From Stomoxys calcitrans (Eukaryota > Arthropoda > Insecta > Diptera > Muscidae), in contig NC_081553.1 of assembly GCF_963082655.1 (NCBI RefSeq), forward strand, positions 211,206,117-211,270,116: a DNA stretch of 64,000 nucleotides. The letters are read 5' to 3'. The position numbers and the translations under genes were made by a program. Below the pieces are notes generated by a model that was not told the DNA's origin, searched no databases, and was given only the letters and a program-made list of their open reading frames with translations. This document shows, one piece after another, positions 1-8,154 of the stretch (within the stretch, counting starts at the first letter, position 1; each line of letters starts with the position of its first letter).

Positions 1-20
1 AATGTTATGCGAATATTTTT

Positions 21-66
21 CTGGCTGTCTCTCTGTCTGTCTCTCTGTCTGTCTGTCGGTCTGTCC
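21..66. repeat. CTGT/CTCT microsatellite
   Basis: Short tract of alternating CTGT and CTCT tetranucleotides. It is of the GTCY type that ends one of the dispersed elements seen elsewhere in this window, so it may be the remnant of such an end at the left edge. Confidence 0.8.
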
Positions 67-294
67 TTCCAAGCGTTTGTTTATGTCTAACTTTGGCTTC
101 ACTAGGCACACGTTTGAACCATAAATCAAATAAAGTCTCAAGTGGTTTACCTTTCAATATCCTATGTCACACTTTTCAACAATCACTTTCATATACTCAC
201 ACTTGTTCTAATGATGGGTTCCACTTGAATACAGTGTCTACATCAAATACAAAGAGAATTCCAAAAAAAAAATCTCTAACGACAAAAATTTAAT

Positions 295-785
295 GAGAAT
301 TTTTCAAAAAAAAAAGAGAAAATTTAGTTTTTAGAGAAAATTTCATAAAATTTTGCCTTTAGAGACAATTTCCTAGAAATTTTGGTTTTAGAGAAAATTT
401 TCTAGAAATTTTGGTTTTAGAAAAAATTTCCTAAAAATTTTGTATTTAGAGAAAATTTTCTAGAAATTTTGGTTTAAGATAAAATTTTGTAAATTTCCTA
501 TGGTTGCCCAAAAAGTAATTGCGGATTTTTCATATAGTCGGCGTTGACAAATGTTTTCACAGCTTGTGACTCTGTAATTGCATTCTTTCTTCTGTCAGTT
601 ATCAGCTGTTACTTTTAGCTTGCTTTAGAAAAAAAATGTAAAAAAAGTATATTTGATTAAAGTTCATTCAAAGTTTTATTAAAAATGCATTTACTTTCTT
701 TTGAAAAATCCGCAATTACTTTTTGGGCAACCCAATAGAAATTTTGGTTTAAGATAAAATTTTGTAAAAAAATTTTCTTTGAAGA
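295..785. repeat. About 29-bp A/T minisatellite split by a MITE
   Basis: Units of roughly 29 bp built on AGAGAAAATTTTCTAGAAAT plus TTTGG and T-rich sequence run from about 300 to 500. They resume at 736-785 on the far side of an inserted MITE (501-735). Each unit holds a short inverted repeat (AAATTTTCTAGAAATTT). No coding potential is seen. Confidence 0.8.
501..735 (+). mobile_element. Mariner-type MITE, copy 1
   Basis: About 235-bp element with terminal inverted repeats of the form TTGGGTTGCCCAAAAAGTAA...TTACTTTTTGGGCAACCCAA; the left tip has lost two bases. It is flanked by TA on both sides (499-500 and 736-737), the target duplication typical of Tc1/mariner elements. The interior has no ORF and looks like leader and trailer sequence of a mariner element brought together by loss of the transposase. 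It interrupts the 29-bp minisatellite, so it is younger than that array. Six other copies lie in this window. Confidence 0.9.
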
Positions 786-799
786 AAATTCAATGGGAA

Positions 800-1200
800 T
801 CTCACTTGTCAGTACTCTGGCATGGGTTATCGGGCGGAAGAGGATTCCAGGAAATGAGGCGCCAGGAGGGGTTCATCTTCGACGGGCGAACCAGTCTACG
901 GTTTTGCCTACGGGCCATTTGTCGAGCTACTGAACAAAGTAAAAGAAATGGTCAGAGCGGTGACGATGACATGATGGGACTCGGCGGATGGTTGCCGAAC
1001 TGCTAGAGTGCTCTGGCCCGTCATCGACCGGGGGAGGACGAGGGTGTTACCGGCGTTCGATAAGAGGTCGAAGAGTACCTTAACAGGGCTCATAACCGAA
1101 CACTGTGCCGTAGACCGCATGGCGGCGATCATTGGAATACCGCACAATGACTTCTGCAGGAGTTGCCTTGAAGAAGACCTACTAATGAGCTATAGGAAAG
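800..1200 (+). pseudogene. Non-LTR retrotransposon ORF2 tail (degenerate)
   Basis: The clearest part is the frame covering about 1008-1200. It carries a segment resembling the region after the RNase H domain of I/LOA/R1-like ORF2 proteins: a stretch like LTGLITEHCAVDRMAA, then IGIPHNDFCRSCLEED. This matches the pattern 'LTGHC...H', 'DFCRSC.EE' of the cysteine-containing C-terminus. Upstream (about 800-1000) the frame is broken but still shows RNase H-like remnants (IPGNEAPG). The final His/Cys-containing segment is missing and the sequence runs into an A-run at about 1207. It is a dead 5'-truncated fragment; the exact clade is not determined. Confidence 0.6.
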
Positions 1201-1261
1201 TTTTTCAAAAAAAAAAAAAACACATCAAATTCAGAAAAATGCATGAAATCTTTATTTGAAT

Positions 1262-1517
1262 CAAAGGTACGGTCCATATTATTCAAAGCTTGAAGATTAT
1301 TTCATGCAAATGTTGACCGTGACTGCACCTCAAATGGTCCATCCGCCTAGTCCAAGTTCGGCATACTCTTTCCAACATTTAGGCCGGTATCTCACGAATA
1401 AATGCTTCAATGTTGTCTTCCAATGCATCAACTGAAGCGGGCTAGTCTGTATACCCATGAGCTTTACCATCGCCCCACAAAAAATAGTTTAAAGGCGTTA
1501 AATCGCATGATTTAGGC
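1262..1517 (-). pseudogene. Tc1/mariner transposase C-terminus, left arm of inverted duplication
   Basis: Reading the minus strand downward from about 1517 gives the C-terminal part of a Tc1/mariner-superfamily transposase: the third catalytic-triad region (CDLTPLNYFLWG type), then a 'DALEDNIEAFIREIP' helix and 'WTKRMDHLR' near the end. The 3' trailer runs to about 1262. The same segment is present in opposite orientation at 1531-1800, so the two form a large hairpin. The copy is not open. Confidence 0.7.
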
Positions 1518-1530
1518 ACCGGTCAATTGG

Positions 1531-1800
1531 CTGCCTAGATCATGCGATTTAACGCCTTTAAACTATTTTTTGTGGGGCGATGTTAAAGCTCATGTCTATA
1601 CATATAAGCCGACTTCAATTGACGCATTGGAAGACAACATTGAAGCATTTATTCGTGAGATACCGGCCGAAATGTTGGAACATTGAAGTATTAATTCGTG
1701 AGATACCGGCCGGAAAGTTAGAAAGAGTATGCCGAACTTGGACTAAGCGGATGGACCATTTGAGGTGCAGTCACGGTCACGGTTTCCCAAATGTGAAATA
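1531..1800 (+). pseudogene. Tc1/mariner transposase C-terminus, right arm of inverted duplication
   Basis: In the frame beginning near 1528, the plus strand encodes PVNWLPRSCDLTPLNYFLWG, then DVKAHVYTYKPTSIDALEDN and IEAFIREIPAEMLEH. This is the C-terminal third of a Tc1/mariner-type transposase, including the aspartate of CDLTP that occupies the third catalytic position. A local duplication of about 42 bp repeats the IREIPAE segment (about 1647-1715) and shifts the frame. WTKRMDHLRCSHG follows before the stop near 1800. It pairs with 1262-1517 as an inverted repeat whose spacer is only about 13 bp. Confidence 0.75.
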
Positions 1801-1804
1801 AAAT

Positions 1805-2430
1805 TCATAGTTAAGTCCATTGTTATGCGTGCGGTGTGGACTGTGGCACCGTCTTATTGAAACCACATGTCATGCCAGTCAAGCTCTTGCATTTTGTTCA
1901 AAAAAAAAATTGGATATCATCTCACGATAGCGCTCACCATTCACAGTTACGTTACGATTCGCATCATCTTTGAAGAAGTACGTCCCAATGATGCCACCAG
2001 CCTATAAACCCTACCAAGCTGTGACTTTTTCCAAGGGGAAGCTCTTGCAATTCTTCTGGTTGATCTTCACTCCAAAATCGCAAATTGCTTATGTACGTAC
2101 CAATTGGGCCAAAAATGAGTTTCGTCGCTGAACACAATATTTCGATAAAAAAAAGTTAATCTTCGACCAACTTTCCAAGAGCCCGTTCACCAAAAATTCA
2201 GCGGTAGTTCGTTTGACTTCAATTCTTGCATCAATTGTATGTTGAAAAGCTTCACACCTCATTCCTTTCAAAAAATTTGCCACGTTGTTGAGTAACAGAG
2301 GCCCAATTGCTGCGAACGGCAACGAATCGATAGTTGATGGTCATCAATAACACTGACCGATACAGCTGCAATATTTTCTTCAGTTCGCACTCTACGTAAG
2401 CGTGTAGGGGGTTTAATATCCGCATGTCAC
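1805..2430 (-). pseudogene. Tc1/mariner transposase fragment, copy B
   Basis: The minus strand starts at 2430 in the N-terminal half of the protein. It shows DIKPPTRLRRVRTEENIAAV, a helix-turn-helix region (SIRCRSQQLGLCYSTTW), then the first catalytic segment NIVFSDETHFW near 2130. This is followed by FFKDDANRNVTVNGERYREM and the second catalytic segment, in which the codon before DGAT is now a stop (TAA near 1854). Several other stops and frameshifts are present. The protein then stops resembling a transposase near 1805, where the inverted C-terminal block begins. The catalytic layout (SDE ... QDGA ... CDL) fits the Tc1/mariner superfamily. Not functional. Confidence 0.75.
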
Positions 2431-3095
2431 ACATGTCATGCAAGTCAAGCTCTTGCATTTTAGGCATAAAAAAGTTTTATAGTATCGCACAATAGCGCTC
2501 ACCCTTCACAGTTACGGTATGAAGTATGATTCGCATCATCTTCAAAGATTCGCATCATCTTCAAGGATTCGCATGATCTTCAAAGATTCGCATCATCTTC
2601 AAAGATTCGCATCATCTTCAAAGATTCGCATCATCTTCAAAGATTCGCATCATCTTCAAAGATTCGCATCATCTTCAAAGATTCGCATCATCTTCAAAGA
2701 TTCGCATCATCTTCAAAGATTCGCATCATCTTCAAAGATTCGCATCATCTCTGATGAAGTACGTCCCAATGATGTCACCAGCCCATAAACCGTATCAAAC
2801 TGTGACTTTTTCTGGATGCATTGGTAGCTCTTGCAATGCTTCTGGCTGATCTTCACTCCAAAATAGACCATTCTACTTATTTACGTACCTATTGAGCCAA
2901 AAATTAGCTTCGTCAATAAAATGGAAGAAGTGGCCGATGAACTTTCTTAACAGAGCACGCATTTTGATAATGAAATTCAAATATTTTCCAGCGTTGTTCG
3001 TTGGTAAAACGATTCATGGTTAAAATATAGACCAAACTGAAGATGTTTGACAGTGAAACAAAACACGTAACGTGCGTGAACTGTTTAGACCAGTG
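2420..3095 (-). pseudogene. Tc1/mariner transposase fragment, copy A (with N-terminus)
   Basis: A start codon on the minus strand at 3017 opens MNRFTNEQRWKIFEFHYQNA followed by CSVKKVHRPLLPFY, the usual N-terminus of this transposase type. An internal deletion then joins directly to the 'EANFWLNRYV'-like catalytic region near 2900. The reading continues through the IIGTYF segment into a 19-bp tandem expansion (2525-2755) that replaces the FKDDANR codons. It ends at LHDMC near 2430, where copy B begins. The upstream leader (3018-3110) reaches a TTTAGCTTAGTGGCAACACT motif that may be the terminal repeat; the same motif recurs at 3440-3475. Confidence 0.75.
2525..2755. repeat. 19-bp satellite born from transposase codons
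   Basis: About twelve head-to-tail copies of GATTCGCATCATCTTCAAA (19 bp) with very few substitutions. On the minus strand the unit is the codons for FKDDAN of the transposase; the unexpanded version is visible in copy B near 1957-1975. Because 19 is not a multiple of three, the array reads through as a 19-residue repeat in every frame. The 89-residue open frame on the plus strand is therefore a by-product. Confidence 0.9.
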
Positions 3096-4110
3096 TTGCC
3101 ACTAAGCTAAAAAATCACCCTTATGTTCATGTCCAGATCTGCAAGGACGCAGGCTCTCCTTTCTGGGTAGGCGATTCTTCTGCGATCAGGTGATCTTGCG
3201 AACGCACCTCTGGAACGTCCCCTGAGATTTGTTAACAGGACGGAATGGTTACTTCGCGGGGTACCAAAAGCGCCGGCGAAGGTAACTACGTGCTTGCCTA
3301 AGAAAGTGCGTTCCACCACCCCGCTCTGGTTCTCCTATGCTCATATGGTCATGTCCGGGTCCGCAGGGACGCAGGCCAGAAGATGAGAAGAGACCAAACT
3401 GAAGATGGTTGACAGATGTAACAAAACACGTAACGGGCGTGAACTGTTTAGACCAGTGTTGCCAATAAGCTAAAAAATCACCCTTATGTTAATTTCCAGA
3501 TCTGCAAGGACGCAGGCTCTCCTTTCTGGGGAGACGGTTATTCTGCGATCTGGTGATCTTGCGAACGCACCTCTGGGACGTTCCCAGAGATTTGTTGACG
3601 GGTCGGAATGGTTACTTCGCGGGGTGCGAAGTAATCATTCCGTCCCGTAAGCGCCGGCGAAGGAAACTACATGCTTGCCTGGGAAAGTGCGATCCACCTC
3701 CCGCTCTGGTTTTCCTATGCTCATATGTTCATGTCCGGGTCCGCAGGGACGCAGGCTCTCCTTTCTGGGGATTCAGTTCTTCTGCGATCTGGGTGATCTT
3801 GAGAACATACCTCTGGGAGGTCCCCTGAGATTTATTGACGGGACGGGGTGCCGTGAGGAAGGGCGTCCCCCCTGCTCTGGGGGGGTGTGCAGAGACGCAG
3901 GCTCTCCTATCTGGGGTTGCCGCAATTCTTCGATCTGGGTGATCTTGCGAAAGTACTTCTGGGAGGTCCCCTGAGATTTGTTGATGGGATGGTTACGTCA
4001 GAGGGTGCCATAAGCTTTGGCGATGGCACATACGTGCTTACGTGGGGAAGGATGTTTCAACCCACCCGCTCTGGTTCTCATTTACTTTTGTTTCTTTTAT
4101 TCGTATATAA
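3095..4110. repeat. Complex tandem repeat, units about 150-240 bp
   Basis: Units carry a GGACGCAGGCTCTCCTTTCT core (near 3147, 3508, 3748, 3894), a GTGATCTTGCGAACGCACCT segment, a GAGATTTGTTGACGGGACGG segment and a CACCCCGCTCTGGTTCTC segment. The stretch 3027-3130, including the transposon leader, is repeated at about 3390-3490. The transposon end was therefore duplicated along with the first unit. GC content is higher than the surroundings. Several short open frames across it are not coding. Confidence 0.75.
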
Positions 4111-4179
4111 TCTCTGGATATGATCCGAGGTCTCAGATCTTCTCTCTCTCTCTCTTCTTTTTCTTTCTAGGGAATCACA

Positions 4180-5400
4180 ATGGATCGAACTGACCTCTGA
4201 GAGAACTCACCTATGGTGGGCAACCCATGCAACTACTAAACTAACCTTCACTTTCGAATATCGCCACGCTCGGCATGCGGGAACGGCTAAAGGACGGAAA
4301 CGGCCAAAATTCCATTCTGGGTATTATAGATGCGGAGGGCAAAATGAGCAAAGATCTCTGACTACCGACAAACTGGCCTCCGGGTGAACTCACCTATGGT
4401 GGGCAACCCATTGAACCTAACCTAACCATCACTTTCGAGTATCGCCAAGCTCGGCATGCGAATACGGCCAAAGTTCCATTCTGGGTATTATAGATGCGGA
4501 GGGCAAAATGAGCAAAGATCTTTGACAACCGACAAACTGGCCTCCAGTTGAACTCACCTATTAAGGGCAACCCATTCAACCTAACCTAAGCATCAATTTC
4601 GAGTATCGCCAAGCTCGGCATGCGGGTACGACCAAAGTTCCCTTCTGGGTTTTATAGATGCGGGGGGCAAAATGAGCACAGATCCCTGACTACCAGCAAA
4701 CTGACCTCCGGGTGAACTCACCTATGGTGGGCAACCCATTCAACTTAACCTAACCTTCACCTTCGAGTATCGCCAAGCTCGGCATGCGGGTACGGCCAAA
4801 GTTCCATTCTGGCTATTATAGATGCAGATGGCAGAATGAGCAAAGATCTCTGACAACCGACAAACTGGCCTCCGGTTGAACTCACCTATGAAGGGCAACC
4901 CATTCAACCTAACCTAAGCATCAATTCCGAGTATCGCCAAGCTCGGCATGCGGGTACGACCAAAGGACGAATACGACCAAACTTCCCTTCTGGGTATTAA
5001 AGATGCGGATGACAAAATGAGCAAAGATCCCTGACTACCAGCAAACTAACCTCCGAATGAATGCACCTTTGGTGGACAACTCATTCAACGTAACCTAACC
5101 TTCACTTACGAGTATCGCCAAGCTCGGTATGCGAGGACGGGTACGCCCAAAGTTCCATTCTGGGTTTTATATTGTAGATGCAGAGGGCAAAATGACCAAA
5201 GATCTCTGACTATCGTCAAAATTACCTCCGAGTAAACTCACCTATGGTGGGCAACCCATTCAACTTAACCTAACCGTCATCTTCTAGTATCGCCAAGCTC
5301 GGTATGCGGGTACGGCCAAAGCACTGATACGACCAAAGATCCCTTCTGGGTATTATAGATGCGGATGACAAAATGAGCAAAGATCTCTGACTACCACGCA
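4180..5400. repeat. 163-181-bp satellite with AACCTAACC motif
   Basis: Seven units anchored by TATCGCCAAGCTCGGCATGC at 4259, 4440, 4604, 4769, 4932, 5113 and 5288. Spacing is 163-165 bp, or 175-181 bp when an extra block of about 17 bp (AAAGGACGGAAACGGCC type) is present. Each unit also has GGGCAAAATGAGCAAAGATC and GTGAACTCACCTATGGTGGG, then CAACCTAACCTAACC. No protein is supported. Confidence 0.9.
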
Positions 5401-5496
5401 CCGAGCCCAATTCAAGTTATGGTCTTCAGGATCCGCTTTCCCGGGAGAGAGCATTGGAAGACAGATATCGTATTTGAGAAAGCTGAGACCTCCGTC

Positions 5497-5755
5497 TTCA
5501 TATGAGTGAGGTCCGATTCATATTTAAGTTCAATGATAAGGGTCCTTCTTTTTGTAGATGAGGCCGAACGACGTGCCGCAGAGCGACACCTCTTTAGAGA
5601 GAAGTTTTAACATAGCTTTGTACAGCGGAAATGTCACCAGCTTTAGGAGGGGATAGCCATGGCTGAAAATTTGTTCTGATGCCCCTACCAGTATTCGAAC
5701 CCAGACGTTCAGAGTCAGTAGGCGGACATGATAACCTCTGCGCTATGGTGGCCTC
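5497..5755 (-). mobile_element. tRNA-derived SINE (longer family), 3' truncated
   Basis: Reverse-complement orientation: the head at 5755 reads GAGGCCACCATAGCGCAGAG, then an A-box-like GGTTATCATGTCC and a B-box-like GGTTCGAATACTGG. These are the internal RNA polymerase III promoter boxes of a tRNA-derived SINE. The body carries the family blocks (CCTCCTAA, ACATTT, CTATAAAAAGGAGG-like, CAATGATAAGG-like). The tail end is truncated near 5497. Its head abuts the tail of a dispersed element at 5756. Confidence 0.85.
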
Positions 5756-5950
5756 ACGCGTTCGACTGCTATCGTGATTCCCATAGACTGGCGGACGGAC
5801 ATGGCTAAATAAATTTAAGATGTCAAGGCGATGAAGAATACATTCTCTTTAAGGGGTCGCAGATCAATATTTCAAGGTGCTACAAATGGAATGACTAGAT
5901 TAGCTTACCCTCCAGCCTATGGTGATAGGTGAATGAATCCCCTTTTAATC
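5756..5950 (+). mobile_element. 3' end of GGCCGGGCCGAA-type dispersed element
   Basis: Shows the family's terminal blocks in order: CGCGTTCGACTGCTATCGTG, a short GGCGGACGGACATGGCTA tract, CGATGAAGAATACATTC, GATCAATATTTCAAGGTG and ACAAATGGAATGACTAGATT, then a degenerate CCTATGGTGATAGG terminus. The rest of the element is missing, replaced on the left by the SINE. Confidence 0.75.
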
Positions 5951-5959
5951 TTCCCAACC

Positions 5960-6890
5960 ATTTCCTTTCGTTTTAAGATACCTTCTCTTTGAGCCACTGT
6001 ATAATTTCATTCAATGAAAGGCATTTGACAACTCTCGACATGGCCGTAAGTCCCGTAAATGTTTTCATTGCGCGTCTGTGACTCTCTCTCTATCTCTCTT
6101 TTTTGTCTGCATATCACGAGCTAAACTTGTTGGCCCAACTCACTTGTTGAGGTATTCTAGCTGTGGTATAGTTGACAGGTTATGGTTGCGGTCGGATTAC
6201 AATGTGAGGGTGTAAATTGTTGCACGTCATTCAGCCGTCATTGTTGTTGTCATCATTGTTGTTGTCTGCTTCATCATTGCCTTTGCCTTTGCCTTATCTT
6301 TGACTACCTTTGGCAGCAGTGTAGCTGTGTGCTGGGTAATGTGATCCTCCACAATTGGTAATCTGATCTTGGAACGAGGATCATGACTTTGATATTTTTA
6401 TTGTGGTCATCATGCTTAATTTAATCGCATTAACAACTTGTTGTCACAACAACATCTCTGCTCTGTGGTTTTCCGTTTACTCTGACCGAATGGCAAGTAG
6501 CAACAGCAAACCATTGCCATGATCATCGGATCCCATAACGCCAACGCATTTTAGGGATATCAGGCACTCAAGCTCCTTTGCAATGGAGCATTGCGTATCC
6601 GAAATATCCTTTAACATAGAAATTCTATGGCTTTGATATCGACTACTTGAATTTCGCGTTTGTGGTTAGCGAAAGCCTATACCCTTTAGCCAAGGTCTGG
6701 TAAGGAGATCGCCAGAGGCAATACGCCCACACACATGCCAGCCATTGAACCTGCAACAACCGAAAAAAGGCACAACAAGTAGCGACAACAAACCGTTGGC
6801 TAATCCCTAACAAAGACAATTTGGGAAACCGTTTACATAGAGCATTCTGTGTTGAAAAGGATGAGATCATCATAAATTAAAAAATCAGGG
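5960..6890. other. Low-copy DNA, no gene seen
   Basis: No resemblance to repeats elsewhere in the window. Contains a CTCTCT tract (6088-6104) and a GTTGTTGTCATCATTGTTGT-like run near 6240. Short open frames on both strands have no recognisable domain or convincing splice context. Confidence 0.5.
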
Positions 6891-6899
6891 AGAATGTAC

Positions 6900-7185
6900 A
6901 GTGTCCGTTCAAAAAAGTTTAACCCCATTTCCCTAAAGACAGAATTTTTAATTCATATTCTCTAGGCAAAATTTTAACGAAATTTTTTCTAAATGTAAAA
7001 CTTGCACAACCTTTCCTGTGCAATAAAATTTCTAAAAAAAAAACTTTTCTAAGGACAAAAGGAAATTTTCTCTAAGGACAAACATTTCAGTAAAATTATC
7101 TCCAAGGACAAAATGTTTGGGAAATTTTTTCTGAACACAAAATTTTAATAAAAGTTTTCTTTGAGCACTATATTTCATTTTTCCC
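6900..7185. repeat. Degenerate A/T minisatellite with AAGGACAAAATTT unit
   Basis: Loose repetition of CTAAGGACAAAA plus TTTTAGTAAAATT-like sequence with period near 30 bp, badly diverged. Similar in style to the 29-bp array at 295-785. Confidence 0.5.
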
Positions 7186-7189
7186 CGTT

Positions 7190-8150
7190 GAAAGAAATCA
7201 ATTTAACACTTTTAGTTTCGCACTCGATGTTTACAATAAGTGAAGCAAAAGTATATTAGCCCTGTGGCCTTTCTCAGCTCAAAACTTAATTTTTTTATGT
7301 CAGCATATCAATACGAATTTTTATTTTCTAGACTTAAAGACCTCTTTGGCCTCAACCGAACAAAGCAAACAACCAATATTTAGATATCAACTTGGGGCCG
7401 GACAGCTTAAACAAGCATTGTGGGTTGCCATGGTAATGCTTGCAATCCTGCTGCCTCATCTACAATAGTTGCCTTGTGGTCAGGGCCCAATAATAAAAGA
7501 TTATATCTGACAGCATATTAGACACAAATATTATTTAGGCCCCCTAAATAACAGGAACAGCAAAAACACCACCATACAGCCATTACAAATAGCGGACAAA
7601 GTGTGAGTATTTGTTTTTGTTTGCTTTGTGTGGTGGCCACGAAATAAAGGCAACTGCAGCCAGAAGCTTGGATGACCACAATGAATGACCCATTTGAGGG
7701 TAACAAGTAACGAAACAATGAAGCCAAAGCGTTTCAATTCTTGTAAAGTTCCAGGCCTTGGGGCTATGTATTTACACTGGCAATGGAGTTATGGGGGGGG
7801 ACTGAAGCATAAGGAGCGGCATACTGCGCTTAGTTCAGCAAGAAATATTTTAAAACTCGCTCTATCAAGTGAAAAAGCCCTAAGCCAAGTCTCACTTTAA
7901 TAGGGGAAACGTGCTATAAGTAACTGCTAATAATCGCTTTGGTTTGCGATCTTTGCTAAATAGGACCCAAGACTGCATCCATACAAATAATGCCAGTCTT
8001 CCATTTGGAATTTGCTGGCAAATCTAACATCAATGAAAAACTTGCGTTGGGCCATTGAATAGAGTGCATCCAAAATCGAGGCAGGTATGTAAAGGGCATA
8101 CCAATGGGAAATTGCGACAAAGAACTCTAAAAATAGCCTTTCCCTTTTCT
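7190..8150. other. Low-copy DNA, no gene seen
   Basis: No repeats of this window are recognised. The open frames of 60-80 residues (for example about 7518-7737 minus and 7927-8166 minus) show no domain and overlap one another in different frames. Nothing coding can be supported. Confidence 0.5.
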
Positions 8151-8154
8151 TTTC

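Noticed and set aside
2519..2788. 89-residue frame SHHLQRFASSSKIRI repeats
   Set aside because: Antisense reading of the 19-bp satellite derived from transposase codons.
4180..5400. Telomere or telomere-associated end
   Set aside because: TTAGG-like motif occurs only twice or three times per 164-181-bp unit; it is a satellite internal to the sequence.
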